From NCBI GenBank assembly GCA_025062325.1, contig JANXAL010000069.1, positions 34,803-98,802 on the forward strand: a stretch of DNA of 64,000 bases, written 5' to 3'. The notes under the pieces were generated by a model that saw nothing but the letters and a program-made list of their open reading frames with translations, was not told the origin of the DNA and searched no databases. The DNA is from Roseiflexus sp. (lineage in GTDB: Bacteria > Chloroflexota > Chloroflexia > Chloroflexales > Roseiflexaceae). Made by a program: the position numbers and the translations under genes. Below, one piece after another: positions 9,027 to 18,400 of the stretch; positions within the stretch are counted from its first letter, which is position 1, and each line of letters opens with the position of its first letter.

Positions 9027-10157
9027 ATGCGGAACTGGATCAATGCACTTATGGCAACGCGCGCTACTGATCCCGACGTGCAGCGCCGTGCGCTGGTCGT
9101 GATGCAGTTGATTGCCATGATGCTTGTAGCAAATGCGCTCTTCTTGATGCTTGCTCTGCTGTCTCCGGAAGGCGGCAGCCCTCTGATACCGATTGCCAGC
9201 AGTCTGTGTTTCATTGGCGCGTATGCGTTGGCGCAGCGCGGGCATGCCAGCGCCGCTGCTTGGGTTGTCATCGGCGCGTTTCTCAGCGGGGCGCTGTTTG
9301 CGGTTGCGCACCTGGACGCAGAGCGTGGAACGCAGGTCGGCTACTTTCTGAGCGTCCTAATCGTCATTGCCAGTCTGACACTCCCTCCGCCGCAGCTCTG
9401 GTTAGTGATTGGTGGTGTGATCAGTGGTTTTCTTCTAACGCTGACGACGACGCATCCCGATCTATGGAATTCTCCCCGGTTGCGACAAGAGGCGCTCAAC
9501 AGCAGCGTCTTGCTCGTGGTGGTCGGTCTTGTCTCATATATTGGAGCGCGCATCGCACGACGCGCCATTCGCGAAGCGCAAGAGGCGCGCCGAATGGCGG
9601 AGCGCGCGCAGGAAGAACTAGCGCAGGCGAATGCCTATCTGGAGGGGCGCATCGCAGAGCGCACCGCGGAGTTGACCCGGACCCTTGCGGCGCAGCAGGC
9701 GCTGGCGGATGAGTTGCGGCGCAGTCTGGCAGCGCAGCAGGAGTTGAGCCAATTGATCCTCGACCTTTCCTTGCCAGTGATCCCGGTGCGTGATGGTACC
9801 GTGGTCGTTCCGCTCTCCGGTACAATTGACAGCACACGGGCGATAAAGTTGATCGAAAGCGTGCTCAAGACCATTGAGCAGCGACAGGTGCACACGGTTA
9901 TCATGGATGTCACTGGCGTTCCAATTGTCGATACGCAGGTGGCGCAGGCGCTGGTGCGCACTGCCAGCGCAGCCAGGCTGATGGGTGCGGAAACGATTCT
10001 TGTCGGTATTCGTCCGGAAGTGGCGCAGACACTTGTTAGTCTTGGCATTCATCTAGGGTTGCGCACGGCGGCAACGTTGCAGGAAGGGTTAGAACTGTCG
10101 GCCAGGCGCGCCAATGGAGCGCCGCGCCCGCCCACGCCTCGCAGGAATGACATATGA
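9027..10157 (+). CDS. Membrane protein with coiled coil and RsbR-type STAS domain
   Basis: About 376 residues from MRNWINALMATRATDP; GGAG lies six bases before this ATG. The first 180 residues hold about six hydrophobic helices. Next comes a charged coiled coil rich in Ala/Glu/Arg (EAQEARRMAERAQEELAQ). The last 130 residues are a STAS domain with VPLSGTIDSTRAIKLIES, VIMDVTGVPIVDTQVA and VGIRPEVAQTLVSLGI. The DVTGVPIVDT strand-turn is where RsbR/RsbS-type antagonists are phosphorylated. It is likely a membrane sensor controlling a stressosome-like or anti-sigma circuit. It overlaps the next gene by four bases (ATGA), implying translational coupling. Confidence 0.82.
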   Translation: MRNWINALMATRATDPDVQRRALVVMQLIAMMLVANALFLMLALLSPEGGSPLIPIASSLCFIGAYALAQRGHASAAAWVVIGAFLSGALFAVAHLDAERGTQVGYFLSVLIVIASLTLPPPQLWLVIGGVISGFLLTLTTTHPDLWNSPRLRQEALNSSVLLVVVGLVSYIGARIARRAIREAQEARRMAERAQEELAQANAYLEGRIAERTAELTRTLAAQQALADELRRSLAAQQELSQLILDLSLPVIPVRDGTVVVPLSGTIDSTRAIKLIESVLKTIEQRQVHTVIMDVTGVPIVDTQVAQALVRTASAARLMGAETILVGIRPEVAQTLVSLGIHLGLRTAATLQEGLELSARRANGAPRPPTPRRNDI

Positions 10158-11524
10158 TGAGGATCCTTTTGCTCGGCGATGATGGTCGCGCCCATGCTCT
10201 GGCGTGGAAACTGATCAATAGCCCCCGGTCGCCAGAGGTGATCTGTGCGCCTGGCAATGGCGGAACGGCGCCGTTCGCACCCTCAGTGACGCTCGATACC
10301 GCCGATGCCGCAGGGTTGAGTCGCTGGACTTTCGAGGAGCAGATCGACCTGGTTATTCCTGCCTCCAGCGCTCCGTTGCACACCGGGCTGGTCGATGAGG
10401 TCCTGTCGCTGCACATCGGCGTCTGGGGCGCGTCACGCCGCGCGGCTGCGCTCGAACGCAGCCGCTGTCTGGCGAAGGAATTCATGATTCGCCACGGCAT
10501 TCCGACGGCGCAGGGGCGCCCGTTTGCCGACCTCGCCACTGCGGAACGGTATCTGGCGACGTTGCCGCTGCCGGTAATGATTAAGACGGATCATCCATCA
10601 GGTGGAGAAGAAGTCTTCGATGACCGGTATGCCGCACTCGAAGGATTGCGGCGCCTGTTTGCTGCGCGTTCGCTCGATGGCGGCGAAGGCGTGGTGATCG
10701 AAGCGGCACTGCGCGGTCCGCGGGTGGCGCTTTCGGCGCTGACTGATGGTCGTACCGCTGTGCCGCTCCTGGCAACCCGGCTGTATGATCGGGTCGAGGA
10801 GGGGGATCGCGGTGTACAGGCGCGCGGTGTTGGCGCGCATACGAGCAATTCAACGTTTGCGCAACGTCTGACGCGCTACCTGCACGAGAAGTTTATCCTG
10901 CCATTCGTCGCGGGTCTGGAGAAAGAAGGGTTGCCATGCTGGGGATTGATCGGCGTGGATTGCATTATCACCAATGAAGGTCCCCGCGCGACGGCGCTCC
11001 GGTTCAGTTTCCGCGAAGGGGAAGCGCAGGTAGTGCTGCCGCGTTTGGAAGACGACCTGATCCCCTGGATTGAAGCCTCGATCACCAGGCGTCTTCACGA
11101 ACTGCCGTCACCAACCTGGACAACCACCGCCAGCGTTGGTCTTGGTCTCATGGCGCGCGGGTATCCCAATTTCTTCCCGACCGGCGGGCAGATCCATGGT
11201 CTCGAGGACGTTGAACCCGGTGTGATGGTGTTTCATAGCGCCACAGCCAATCCGGCGGCGACCGTGCCGTATACGTCGCGTCTGGCGAGCAGCCGTGGCA
11301 GCAGTACAAACGCGCTCAGTTCGATGATCGGCGGGTTGCTTGGCATGGGTGGCACGCCGCAGGGTTGGGGCGGGCTGCGCACCACTGGCGGCCTGGTCGC
11401 CACCGTCGTGGCGCAGGGCGTCTCGTTGCCCAGCGCCCGTGGGCGCGCCCTGGTCAACGCCGACCGGGTGCAGTTCGAGGGACGCACCTATCGCAGCGAT
11501 ATTGGTGAGCGCGACTTTGGTTGA
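10154..11524 (+). CDS. Diverged PurD-like (glycinamide ribonucleotide synthetase) protein
   Basis: 456 residues that follow the PurD fold throughout: ILLLGDDGRAHALAWKL, ICAPGNGGTAPFA, GVWGASRRAAALERSRCLAKEF, RHGIPTAQGRPF, and VLPRLEDDLIPWIEA. The ATP-grasp core is unusual. Where PurD has a K-A-D-G-L-A-A-G-K-G type loop this protein has IKTDHPSGGEEVFDD. The metal and substrate segment R-F-G-D-P-E is replaced by LRFSFREGEAQ, and the TGGMGAYSP loop is RGVGAHTSNS. It may have lost or changed catalysis. It overlaps the STAS gene by four bases and the methyltransferase by about 20, so it belongs to a three-gene unit without other purine genes. Confidence 0.75.
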   Translation: MMRILLLGDDGRAHALAWKLINSPRSPEVICAPGNGGTAPFAPSVTLDTADAAGLSRWTFEEQIDLVIPASSAPLHTGLVDEVLSLHIGVWGASRRAAALERSRCLAKEFMIRHGIPTAQGRPFADLATAERYLATLPLPVMIKTDHPSGGEEVFDDRYAALEGLRRLFAARSLDGGEGVVIEAALRGPRVALSALTDGRTAVPLLATRLYDRVEEGDRGVQARGVGAHTSNSTFAQRLTRYLHEKFILPFVAGLEKEGLPCWGLIGVDCIITNEGPRATALRFSFREGEAQVVLPRLEDDLIPWIEASITRRLHELPSPTWTTTASVGLGLMARGYPNFFPTGGQIHGLEDVEPGVMVFHSATANPAATVPYTSRLASSRGSSTNALSSMIGGLLGMGGTPQGWGGLRTTGGLVATVVAQGVSLPSARGRALVNADRVQFEGRTYRSDIGERDFG

Positions 11525-12818
11525 TTCTCCTGAGCAAACGTTATCTTCGCCCTGGCCCGACATACTGGAACTGACGCTCGATGGCATCGCGCAGGGTGGC
11601 GAGGCGGTCGGTCGCTGGCAGAACCGGGTAGTGTTCGCGGCTGGCGGCATCCCCGGTGAGCGCGTTGTCGTGCGGCTACGGGAGCGGCACGAGTCGTATG
11701 CGCGCGGCGATGTGATCGACGTTTTGCTCGCCTCAGCCGACCGTGTCGCTCCGCGGCTCCCCGGCGCGAGCCATATGCCCTGGCAACATATTGCCTTTGA
11801 AGCGCAGCAGCGATTACGTCGTCAGATCCTCGTCGATCAACTTGCGAAGTTTGCTGGCATCGATCCGGGGGTGGTCGATGCAACAACGCCTGCCTCGAAA
11901 CCATGGGAGTATCGCAACAACGCACGCCTGCACTGCGATGGACGACGGGTTGGCTACTATGAGGCGGATACGCGATCGATCTACGAATTGGATCACGACC
12001 CGCTGCTGCATCCGACGCTGAACGAGGCGTTGGCAGCGTTGCATTGCGCACTTGCCGATGAACCCGACAATGCGCCGCCACTTGAAGTGACTCTGCGCGT
12101 CAGCGAAGCGCACGGGTACTGCATTGCAGCCCTGCGTGGGCGCGGCGACCGCCGGAGTCTGGCAGTGCGCTGGCGGGCGCGCTGCCCTGCGCTGGCAGGC
12201 GTCGTCTTCACCGTCTCGCCGCCGCACTTGATGCCGCCGCTCGGCGCTGATACGCTCGTTGAGGAACTGGAGGATCTGACGTTTCTGCTGCGTCCGACGA
12301 CCTTCTTTCAGGTCAATGTCGCAGCAGCAACGACGCTCCTGAACCTGATCCGCGCTGGTCTTGGCGAAGAAGCGCATGGACGCCTGCTCGACCTCTACTG
12401 CGGGGCAGGTGCATTTACTCTCCCACTGGCGCGCAATGCCGTTGAAGTGGTCGGCGTCGAGGAGTACGCCGGCGCTGTCGCCGACGCAGAGCGCAGCGCC
12501 GCCGTCAACCATATCTCGAATGTGCGCTTCATTACCGGTAGGGCGGAGGCGGTGCTCACCGATCTCAGCGGTGAGTTCGACGCCGTCGTGCTCGATCCGC
12601 CGCGACGCGGCTGCCATCCGCGTGTGGTGCAGGCGCTCATCGGCCGCGCGCCGCGCCGGATCGTCTATGTTTCATGCCACCCTGCAACTCTCGCGCGCGA
12701 TCTCAAAAGCCTCATCAACGGCGGCTATACCGTGGTGCGCGCCACGCCGGTTGACCTTTTTCCTCAGACGCCGCACGTTGAGAGTGTTGTTGTGCTAGTG
12801 CGCGCAGGGTCTGAGTAA
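11505..12818 (+). CDS. TrmA/RlmD-type RNA 5-methyluridine methyltransferase, cluster Cys missing
   Basis: About 437 residues. An N-terminal TRAM-like segment (LTLDGIAQGGEAVGRW) is followed by a central domain and an SAM-binding methyltransferase domain with LLDLYCGAGAFTLPLA, VVLDPPRRGCHP and VYVSCHPATLARDL, the last holding the nucleophilic Cys. It methylates C5 of uridine in rRNA or tRNA. The [4Fe-4S] motif of RlmD, CxxCGGCxxQH, is reduced to GASHMPWQHIAFEAQ, so the iron-sulfur cluster appears absent. No ATG fits; a GTG at 11505 inside the end of the PurD-like gene is my choice, and a TTG at 11517 is possible. Confidence 0.85.
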   Translation: MSATLVDSPEQTLSSPWPDILELTLDGIAQGGEAVGRWQNRVVFAAGGIPGERVVVRLRERHESYARGDVIDVLLASADRVAPRLPGASHMPWQHIAFEAQQRLRRQILVDQLAKFAGIDPGVVDATTPASKPWEYRNNARLHCDGRRVGYYEADTRSIYELDHDPLLHPTLNEALAALHCALADEPDNAPPLEVTLRVSEAHGYCIAALRGRGDRRSLAVRWRARCPALAGVVFTVSPPHLMPPLGADTLVEELEDLTFLLRPTTFFQVNVAAATTLLNLIRAGLGEEAHGRLLDLYCGAGAFTLPLARNAVEVVGVEEYAGAVADAERSAAVNHISNVRFITGRAEAVLTDLSGEFDAVVLDPPRRGCHPRVVQALIGRAPRRIVYVSCHPATLARDLKSLINGGYTVVRATPVDLFPQTPHVESVVVLVRAGSE

Positions 12819-12839
12819 GCGCACCGCGAGACTGAACAA

Positions 12840-13110
12840 GTGTAAGGGCGGGTCTGAGCAGGCGTACGGGCGGGTCTCAGACCCGCCCGTACGCTGTCAG
12901 ATGGTATCATATGACGGAGTTTGAATACATATCTACCGGATTTATTTCATGTTCATAAGCCCTTGCTGAGATCGTGAAAGCCCCTTCGGGGCTTCCACGT
13001 CCTGAGGAGGGCTTTGTCCCGCTGCGCAGAGGGCGCGTGACCTGGCGGCATAGGTCTACCGGATGCTTGTATTAGCTCGCAGTGTTCGATTGCGCAGGAA
13101 TTGCGCCGCT
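12840..13110. repeat. Palindromic and hairpin repeats downstream of the methyltransferase
   Basis: No gene. At about 12867-12892 a near-perfect palindrome (ACGGGCGGGTCT, one spacer base, AGACCCGCCCGT) follows a partial copy at 12847; it could act as a terminator, though no U-run follows. At 12957-13013 there is a long hairpin with a TTCG loop: arms GAAAGCCCC / GGGGCTTCC, extended by CTGAG blocks and closed by AGCCCT / AGGGCT. TCTACCGGATG-like ends flank it. The same family occurs at 2425, 33982 and 42165. Confidence 0.65.
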
Positions 13111-13184
13111 GCGTTCGCAATGACGCAGGATCATTGGTCATCCAAACAGGCTCCAGGCATTGAGGTTCGTGGTATCATGAGCGT

Positions 13185-13826
13185 ATGAATACCCCGCTTC
13201 GACGCACAACCACCCTGACCCTCACGCTGCCGCTGGTTGCAGCGGAACCGATCATCGTGCCCCGGCCCGGTCGCCCCTGGACGGTCGCTGATCTGCAGCA
13301 GCTCGCCGGGCGAGAGGAACGCTTTGAACTGGTGCGAGGAGACCTGTTGATGATGAGTCCGGCAAGCCCGAGGCAGGGGCGGTATGCGATGCGACTGGGG
13401 AGCGCACTCCAGCAGCACGTCGAAGCGCACGATCTGGGCGAAGTCTACACGGCTGAGCCCGGATTTCAACTCCAGCCTGAACCGGAAGCGGTGGTGCGCG
13501 CGCCGGATGTTGCATTTGTACGGAAAGAACGCATTCCGCCGCCGGAGAACGAAAGCGGTTTCTGGGCGCTTGCGCCTGATCTGGTCGTAGAGATTATTTC
13601 ACCTTCCGAGACAGCCGTGCAGGTGCAGGCGAAGGTTCAGGACTATCTGCATGCCGGATCGCGCCTTGTCTGGCTGGTCTACCCCGAAACGCGCACCGTG
13701 GTCGAATACCGCGCTGACGGCTCAATGCGTCTCTACTCCGGTAACGACACCCTTGACGGCGCGGATGTTATCCCCGGTTTTCTGTACCCGCTCGAGCGCC
13801 TGTTCCGCGAACCGCGGCGGGCGTGA
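13185..13826 (+). CDS. Uma2-family (DUF820) putative restriction endonuclease-fold protein
   Basis: 213 residues. The Uma2/DUF820 signatures appear in order: RFELVRGDLLMMSPAS, a central AEPGFQLQPEPEAVVRAPDVAFV, PDLVVEIISPSETAVQVQAKVQDYLHAGSR (written here as separate blocks PDLVVEIISPS and KVQDYLHAG) and LVWLVYPETRTVVEY. The D...E.K-type core of the PD-(D/E)XK fold is present. The cellular role of the family is not established. The first 25 residues are variable, so a later start is possible. The family is widely expanded in cyanobacteria and Chloroflexota, and a second copy lies at 14851-15417. Confidence 0.85.
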   Translation: MNTPLRRTTTLTLTLPLVAAEPIIVPRPGRPWTVADLQQLAGREERFELVRGDLLMMSPASPRQGRYAMRLGSALQQHVEAHDLGEVYTAEPGFQLQPEPEAVVRAPDVAFVRKERIPPPENESGFWALAPDLVVEIISPSETAVQVQAKVQDYLHAGSRLVWLVYPETRTVVEYRADGSMRLYSGNDTLDGADVIPGFLYPLERLFREPRRA

Positions 13827-13874
13827 TGTGGAAGGGCGGCAAATGGGCGCCGCACTGTGGCGAAAGCGGAACAT

Positions 13875-14882
13875 ATGCAACCATGCCTTCTCTATGTCGG
13901 CACTGCCGACGGCATCTTTGTCTTTCACTTTGATGGCGGCCTGCGCCTGGTCGGGCGTGGTCTCGAAGGGAATGCAGTGCGGGGCATCGCCATTCACCCG
14001 CAGGATCCGGCAACAGCGCACATCGCCTGTGGATTACACGGTTGGGGACTGCACTACACCCGCGATGCAGGTCAGCGTTTTGAGACGATTGGCTTCACTG
14101 ATCGCTGGGTCTGGGAAGCGGCTTTCCACCCGTTGCACCCAGAGGTGATCTATGTCGGCGTCGAGCCGCCGATGCTCTTCGTCTCAACCGATGATGGGCA
14201 GCATTTCACTGCCTTTCAGCCCATCGAACAGTTGCCCAGCCGTCCGAATTGGACCTTTTTTCACCCGCCGTTCTACGCCGGGCATATTCACGGGTTAGCG
14301 ATCCATCCTGAGCGGCCTGAGCGGATTTTTGCCGGCGTCGAACATGGCGCGCTGATTTACAGCCATGATGGCGGACAGACATGGCGCGAAGCGCTGGCGG
14401 GCCACGACCTCCATCGCATCGTTATCGACCCCCTCAATCCTGATCGCATCTTGGCTGGCGCGGGTGAAGGACTGTTTGTCAGCCACGATGCTGGCATATC
14501 ATGGCATCCGATTGATGAGCTAATTGGCAAGTACGTGCATGCGATCTGCTTCGATCCGCGCAACCCTGCGACGATCTATGTCTACGTCTATCAAGCGGAC
14601 GGCAGCCCGTTGTACCGCAGCGACGATGGGGGCCAGCACTGGCAGGCGATTGGCGAAGGCTTGCCAGGCGCCCGCTCGGCAGACAGCCTCAGGCCGCACC
14701 CCGCACAGCCTGACGTCGTGTTTTACGGCGGCGATGTTGCACAGGGTCGTAGCCAGCTCTTCATCAGCATCAACCGCGGCGAGCACTGGACGCCGCTCTC
14801 GGAGGAGCTGCCCAAAATCTGGCGGTTGCAGACAGCATCCCAGAGAACCGCTACTCAAACAACGCCGCCACCGGCACGCTAA
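13875..14882 (+). CDS. BNR/sialidase-type repeat beta-propeller protein
   Basis: About 335 residues from MQPCLLYVGTADGIFVF. At least four Asp-box (BNR) repeats are visible: SHDGGQTWREAL, SHDAGISWHP, SDDGGQHWQAI and SINRGEHWTPL, interspersed with blocks such as HPLHPEVIYVGVE and DPLNPDRILAGAGEG. This is the seven-bladed exo-alpha-sialidase/VPS10-type propeller architecture without a signal peptide, so it is probably cytoplasmic and may bind a ligand rather than hydrolyse glycans. The last 15 or so residues are unlike the propeller and overlap the convergent Uma2 gene by 32 bases, so the extreme C-terminus may be altered. Confidence 0.78.
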   Translation: MQPCLLYVGTADGIFVFHFDGGLRLVGRGLEGNAVRGIAIHPQDPATAHIACGLHGWGLHYTRDAGQRFETIGFTDRWVWEAAFHPLHPEVIYVGVEPPMLFVSTDDGQHFTAFQPIEQLPSRPNWTFFHPPFYAGHIHGLAIHPERPERIFAGVEHGALIYSHDGGQTWREALAGHDLHRIVIDPLNPDRILAGAGEGLFVSHDAGISWHPIDELIGKYVHAICFDPRNPATIYVYVYQADGSPLYRSDDGGQHWQAIGEGLPGARSADSLRPHPAQPDVVFYGGDVAQGRSQLFISINRGEHWTPLSEELPKIWRLQTASQRTATQTTPPPAR

Positions 14883-15417
14883 AACCGGGCAACACATCAT
14901 CGCCGGGTAACTCGTCTACGTCGGTGAACTCGCGCACGTCGGTCATCGAACGGTAGGCGTAGACGCGGCGCGCCTGCGGATCAACAATCCATACCAGGCG
15001 CGCGCCTATCTCGAAGTACTCGCGTATCTTCTGCATCACGCCGCTCCAGGAGTCTTCGGGTGAGAGCACCTCAGCGATCAATTCGGGAGCGACATCGAGA
15101 AAACTGCGCGAGGTGCGCTGCGCATAGCGTTCGTTCGAGATGAAAAACACGTCCATCCCGCGCACAGTGTCTGGATTGCGCCGGGTGTAGACGCCAACCT
15201 CGCCGACGCCAACCCTGCCGATCTTGCAGCGTCGCACGTAATCGAGAAGTGCAGCGCCCAGCGCCGCCTCGACAAAACCGTGCATGCCCTCGCTGCCGGT
15301 TGGACTCATCGGAATAATCCTTCCCTCAACCAGTTCGCACCGACCAATGTTCCCCATGGCAGCGAGTTCACTGCCAGTGATCAGGCGCTCTGAGGTTTCT
15401 GGCGCGCTGGTCGTCAT
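14851..15417 (-). CDS. Uma2-family (DUF820) protein
   Basis: 188 residues with RCELVEGRIIPMSPTG, GVGEVGVYTRRNPDTVRGMDV, PELIAEVLSPEDSW, MQKIREYFEIGARLVWIVDP and DDVLPGFSVPVAALFE, the complete DUF820 pattern. It diverges from the copy at 13185 in nearly all variable positions, so the two are not a recent duplication. It reads in the same direction as the Agl23-like genes upstream and lies 17 bases downstream of the first; read-through from that gene is likely. Its end overlaps the BNR-protein gene tail to tail. Confidence 0.85.
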   Translation of the reverse strand: MTTSAPETSERLITGSELAAMGNIGRCELVEGRIIPMSPTGSEGMHGFVEAALGAALLDYVRRCKIGRVGVGEVGVYTRRNPDTVRGMDVFFISNERYAQRTSRSFLDVAPELIAEVLSPEDSWSGVMQKIREYFEIGARLVWIVDPQARRVYAYRSMTDVREFTDVDELPGDDVLPGFSVPVAALFE

Positions 15418-15434
15418 GCAACCCTCCTTCCGCG

Positions 15435-18400
15435 CTACTGTAGCGGAACGCCATTGGTGGTCGTCGGCGGCGCCACGTTCGGCAGGCTGAAGCGCATGAT
15501 CCGGGCATTGCCCCGGTCCACGACGATCACCGAGTCATCGGGGGCGAATGCCACGCCGCATGGCTGTCTGACCGATGCGACGTCGCTGCCGCTTCCGCCC
15601 CATGCCAGCAATCCGATGCCATTGTCGTCGGTCAGCATCAAGATGTTGCGCAATGGTACACTGATAACCACTCGCCTGCCTCGTGCAGCGATGAAGGGGT
15701 CTTCATAGGTCTGCGGCTGCCAACCGGGAATGCGCCAGGTGGCGTAGGGCAACGGATCGACCTGTCCATTCTCGCCGCGCGCAAACGCCTGCACCCGGCT
15801 GTTCCAGGTGTCGGCAACGAAGACCGTGCCGTTCTCATCGATAGCTACGCCGATCGGTTCGTTGAACTGCCCGGCGGCGCTGCCGTCGTACCCCCACTGA
15901 TACTTGTAGTTGCCGTCGCTATCGGTCACTACAATCCGCTTGTTGCCGGTGTCGGCGATGTAGACATTCCCTTCGGCGTCAACGGCCACGCCGCGCGGAC
16001 CAAAGAAGTCGAGCGGTCGGGCAAGGTTCTGTTCCTGCGTGCCGCCGGTCGGCGAGGCGCGCCGTCCATCGCCAAAATCCTCGCGTCCAACGCCCCAACT
16101 GGCAAGGAATGTTCCCTGCGAGTCGAGTTTGACAATCCGCGCATTCCATGTGTCAGCGACGTAGATGTTCCCGGCGGCATCGACGGCCACGCCGCGCGGT
16201 TCGTAGAACTGACCGTCGCCGTTGCCGAACTCGCCAATGGTGCGGATCGGCGTCCCGGATGGATCGAAGACGATCAGGCGATGGTTGGCGCTGTCCGATA
16301 CGATGATATTCCCCTGCGGATCGACAGCGACGCCGCGCGGCTGGATGAGCTGCCCGGGTTCGCTGCCGAATTCGCCGAAGATGTCGGTCGCCACGAGTTT
16401 GATGACGCTGCTGGTTGCGGCAACGGCAGGCGCCTCACCGACGCGCGCCAGGTCGCGCCGTACCCACACCGACATCTCGCGCCCATCGAGGCGCAGCGGC
16501 GGCGGCAGTTCGCGGTAGAGCAGATAACGTCCCGTGTTTGCCCAATGGGAACTGTCGAAAATCCAGAAGATCGGCGCCCAGACCGGCGGCGCATCCTGGG
16601 GTTGCAAGCCAGGGCAGGCTTTCGCTATATCCCCGGCGCTGCCTGGATAGGCGAAGTAGAAGCGTTTGTAGCCGGGACTTTGCGGATCGCATTTGTTCCC
16701 TTCGGGGAACCACCAGTTCAGCTTGGTGTCGTACAGGCGCACATAATTCGCCTCGAGGGCCTGCTGCGCGTTACTGTTCAGGCTCACGCGCGAGACCATC
16801 ACCACTGGCGCCAGGATGCGCTCGCCCGCGCCCTGCGGCGGATCGACCAGGAAGGTATCGGGGGTTGCGGAACGGAAATCATCGGAGGAGCGCGTCTCCA
16901 GCCGCTTGAAATCGCGCAGATACCACTGGTAGGGCCATGCCAAGCTGCCCTCGCCGTCCTGCGCCGGGTCGCCGCGATCCATGATCACCGGCATCGAAAG
17001 ACCGCCGGTCGGGTCATTTACGCTACGCGCGTTGCGCGTCTGGCTGATCGCCAGATCGCGGATCTGCGCGACGATCAGCGGCGTGTCGGGCGTGCTCTGG
17101 GTGTAGACCATCGGCTCAACCGGCGTATCCGGGTGGTCATAGACGACCAGCCAGGTTGAGCGTAGCGTATACGCGCCCACCAGTGCCGCGACGGTCAGCG
17201 TACAGAGGGTCAATGCCGCCCGCGTGCCAGCCCATTGAGCAGCGCGGACAATCAGGTAGATCAATCCGCTTGCTAGAATGAGCGCCAGTATCCCCTGGAG
17301 CAGGTTCGCCAGCCGCTGCTGACCGACCGCAGGTTGACCAAAACGCCAGAAGGCGACGGCGAGCGCCATGAACAGCAGAATGAGCGCTGGCGGCACAAGC
17401 CAAGCGCGGCGGTCGAGGGTGCGCAGGTTCAGGCTAGCGCCCAGCCGCGCCAGCGTCCATGCCAGCAGCAGATTGGCGGGCAGCGCGATATGCGAGTTGA
17501 GCCAGGGCATCTTCTCGCCCGCCCAAGAAAATGCCACCAGTGAGCAGAGAAACCAGAAGGCGAGAAACAGCGGAAACAGCGCCATTGCCGGGCGACCGAC
17601 GAATGACATGTGGGTTTCCGCTTCGACCGGCGCAACCCTGGCGGTTTCGATGCCGTCATGCGATGGCATCTCCTGCTGGTCCTGCGCGGTCCGCTCCTGG
17701 CGGTGCAGTCGCACGCCGCGGGTGAACAGATAGACGGTCGCCGCCAGGCCGCCAAAGAATGCTAGCGGCTCGTAGAGCGACATCAGCATCAGGTAATAGT
17801 ACCACGGCTGATCACCACGCGCATATTCCTGCTGCGATCCGAGCCAGTACGCCAGACCGGCGTACAATCCGTCGAACACGCTCCGCATGTCGGCGAAGAA
17901 TGCGCTGTACAGCACAACGAAGATCGAGGCCAGGGCGCTAAGCGCCGTCCAGAGCGCCGTGCGCTGCTCTTGCCAGAGCGCAACGAAGCGCGGCACGAAT
18001 ACTGGCATTGGATCCCACACCCGCGACATGATCAGCCCGCCGCTGGCGACAGTGAAGAAGAGCAGTGAGATGCCGTCAGCGCGCAGCGTCGGAGTCAGGC
18101 GACCGTACCACAGCCCGGTGATGATGCTCAACTCGACGAGCGCTGCGATGCCAGCGATGCTCCCCAGGGCAATCGTCATCGTCCGGCGCGGCAGCAGTTC
18201 GTACAGCACTCGGATGATGAGAAACCAGCCGAAGATGAACCCCAGGATATAGTAGAGTTCGTGGGTGGCCAGCGCCAGCGCAACGCCGACCGCCAGCAGG
18301 TACAGGTAGCGCGGCTGCGCTGTGTCGAGGTAGCGGAAGAACCCAATGACGATCCAGAGGGTCCACAGCACCATCAACCCATCGTGTCGGGCAAAGCGAG

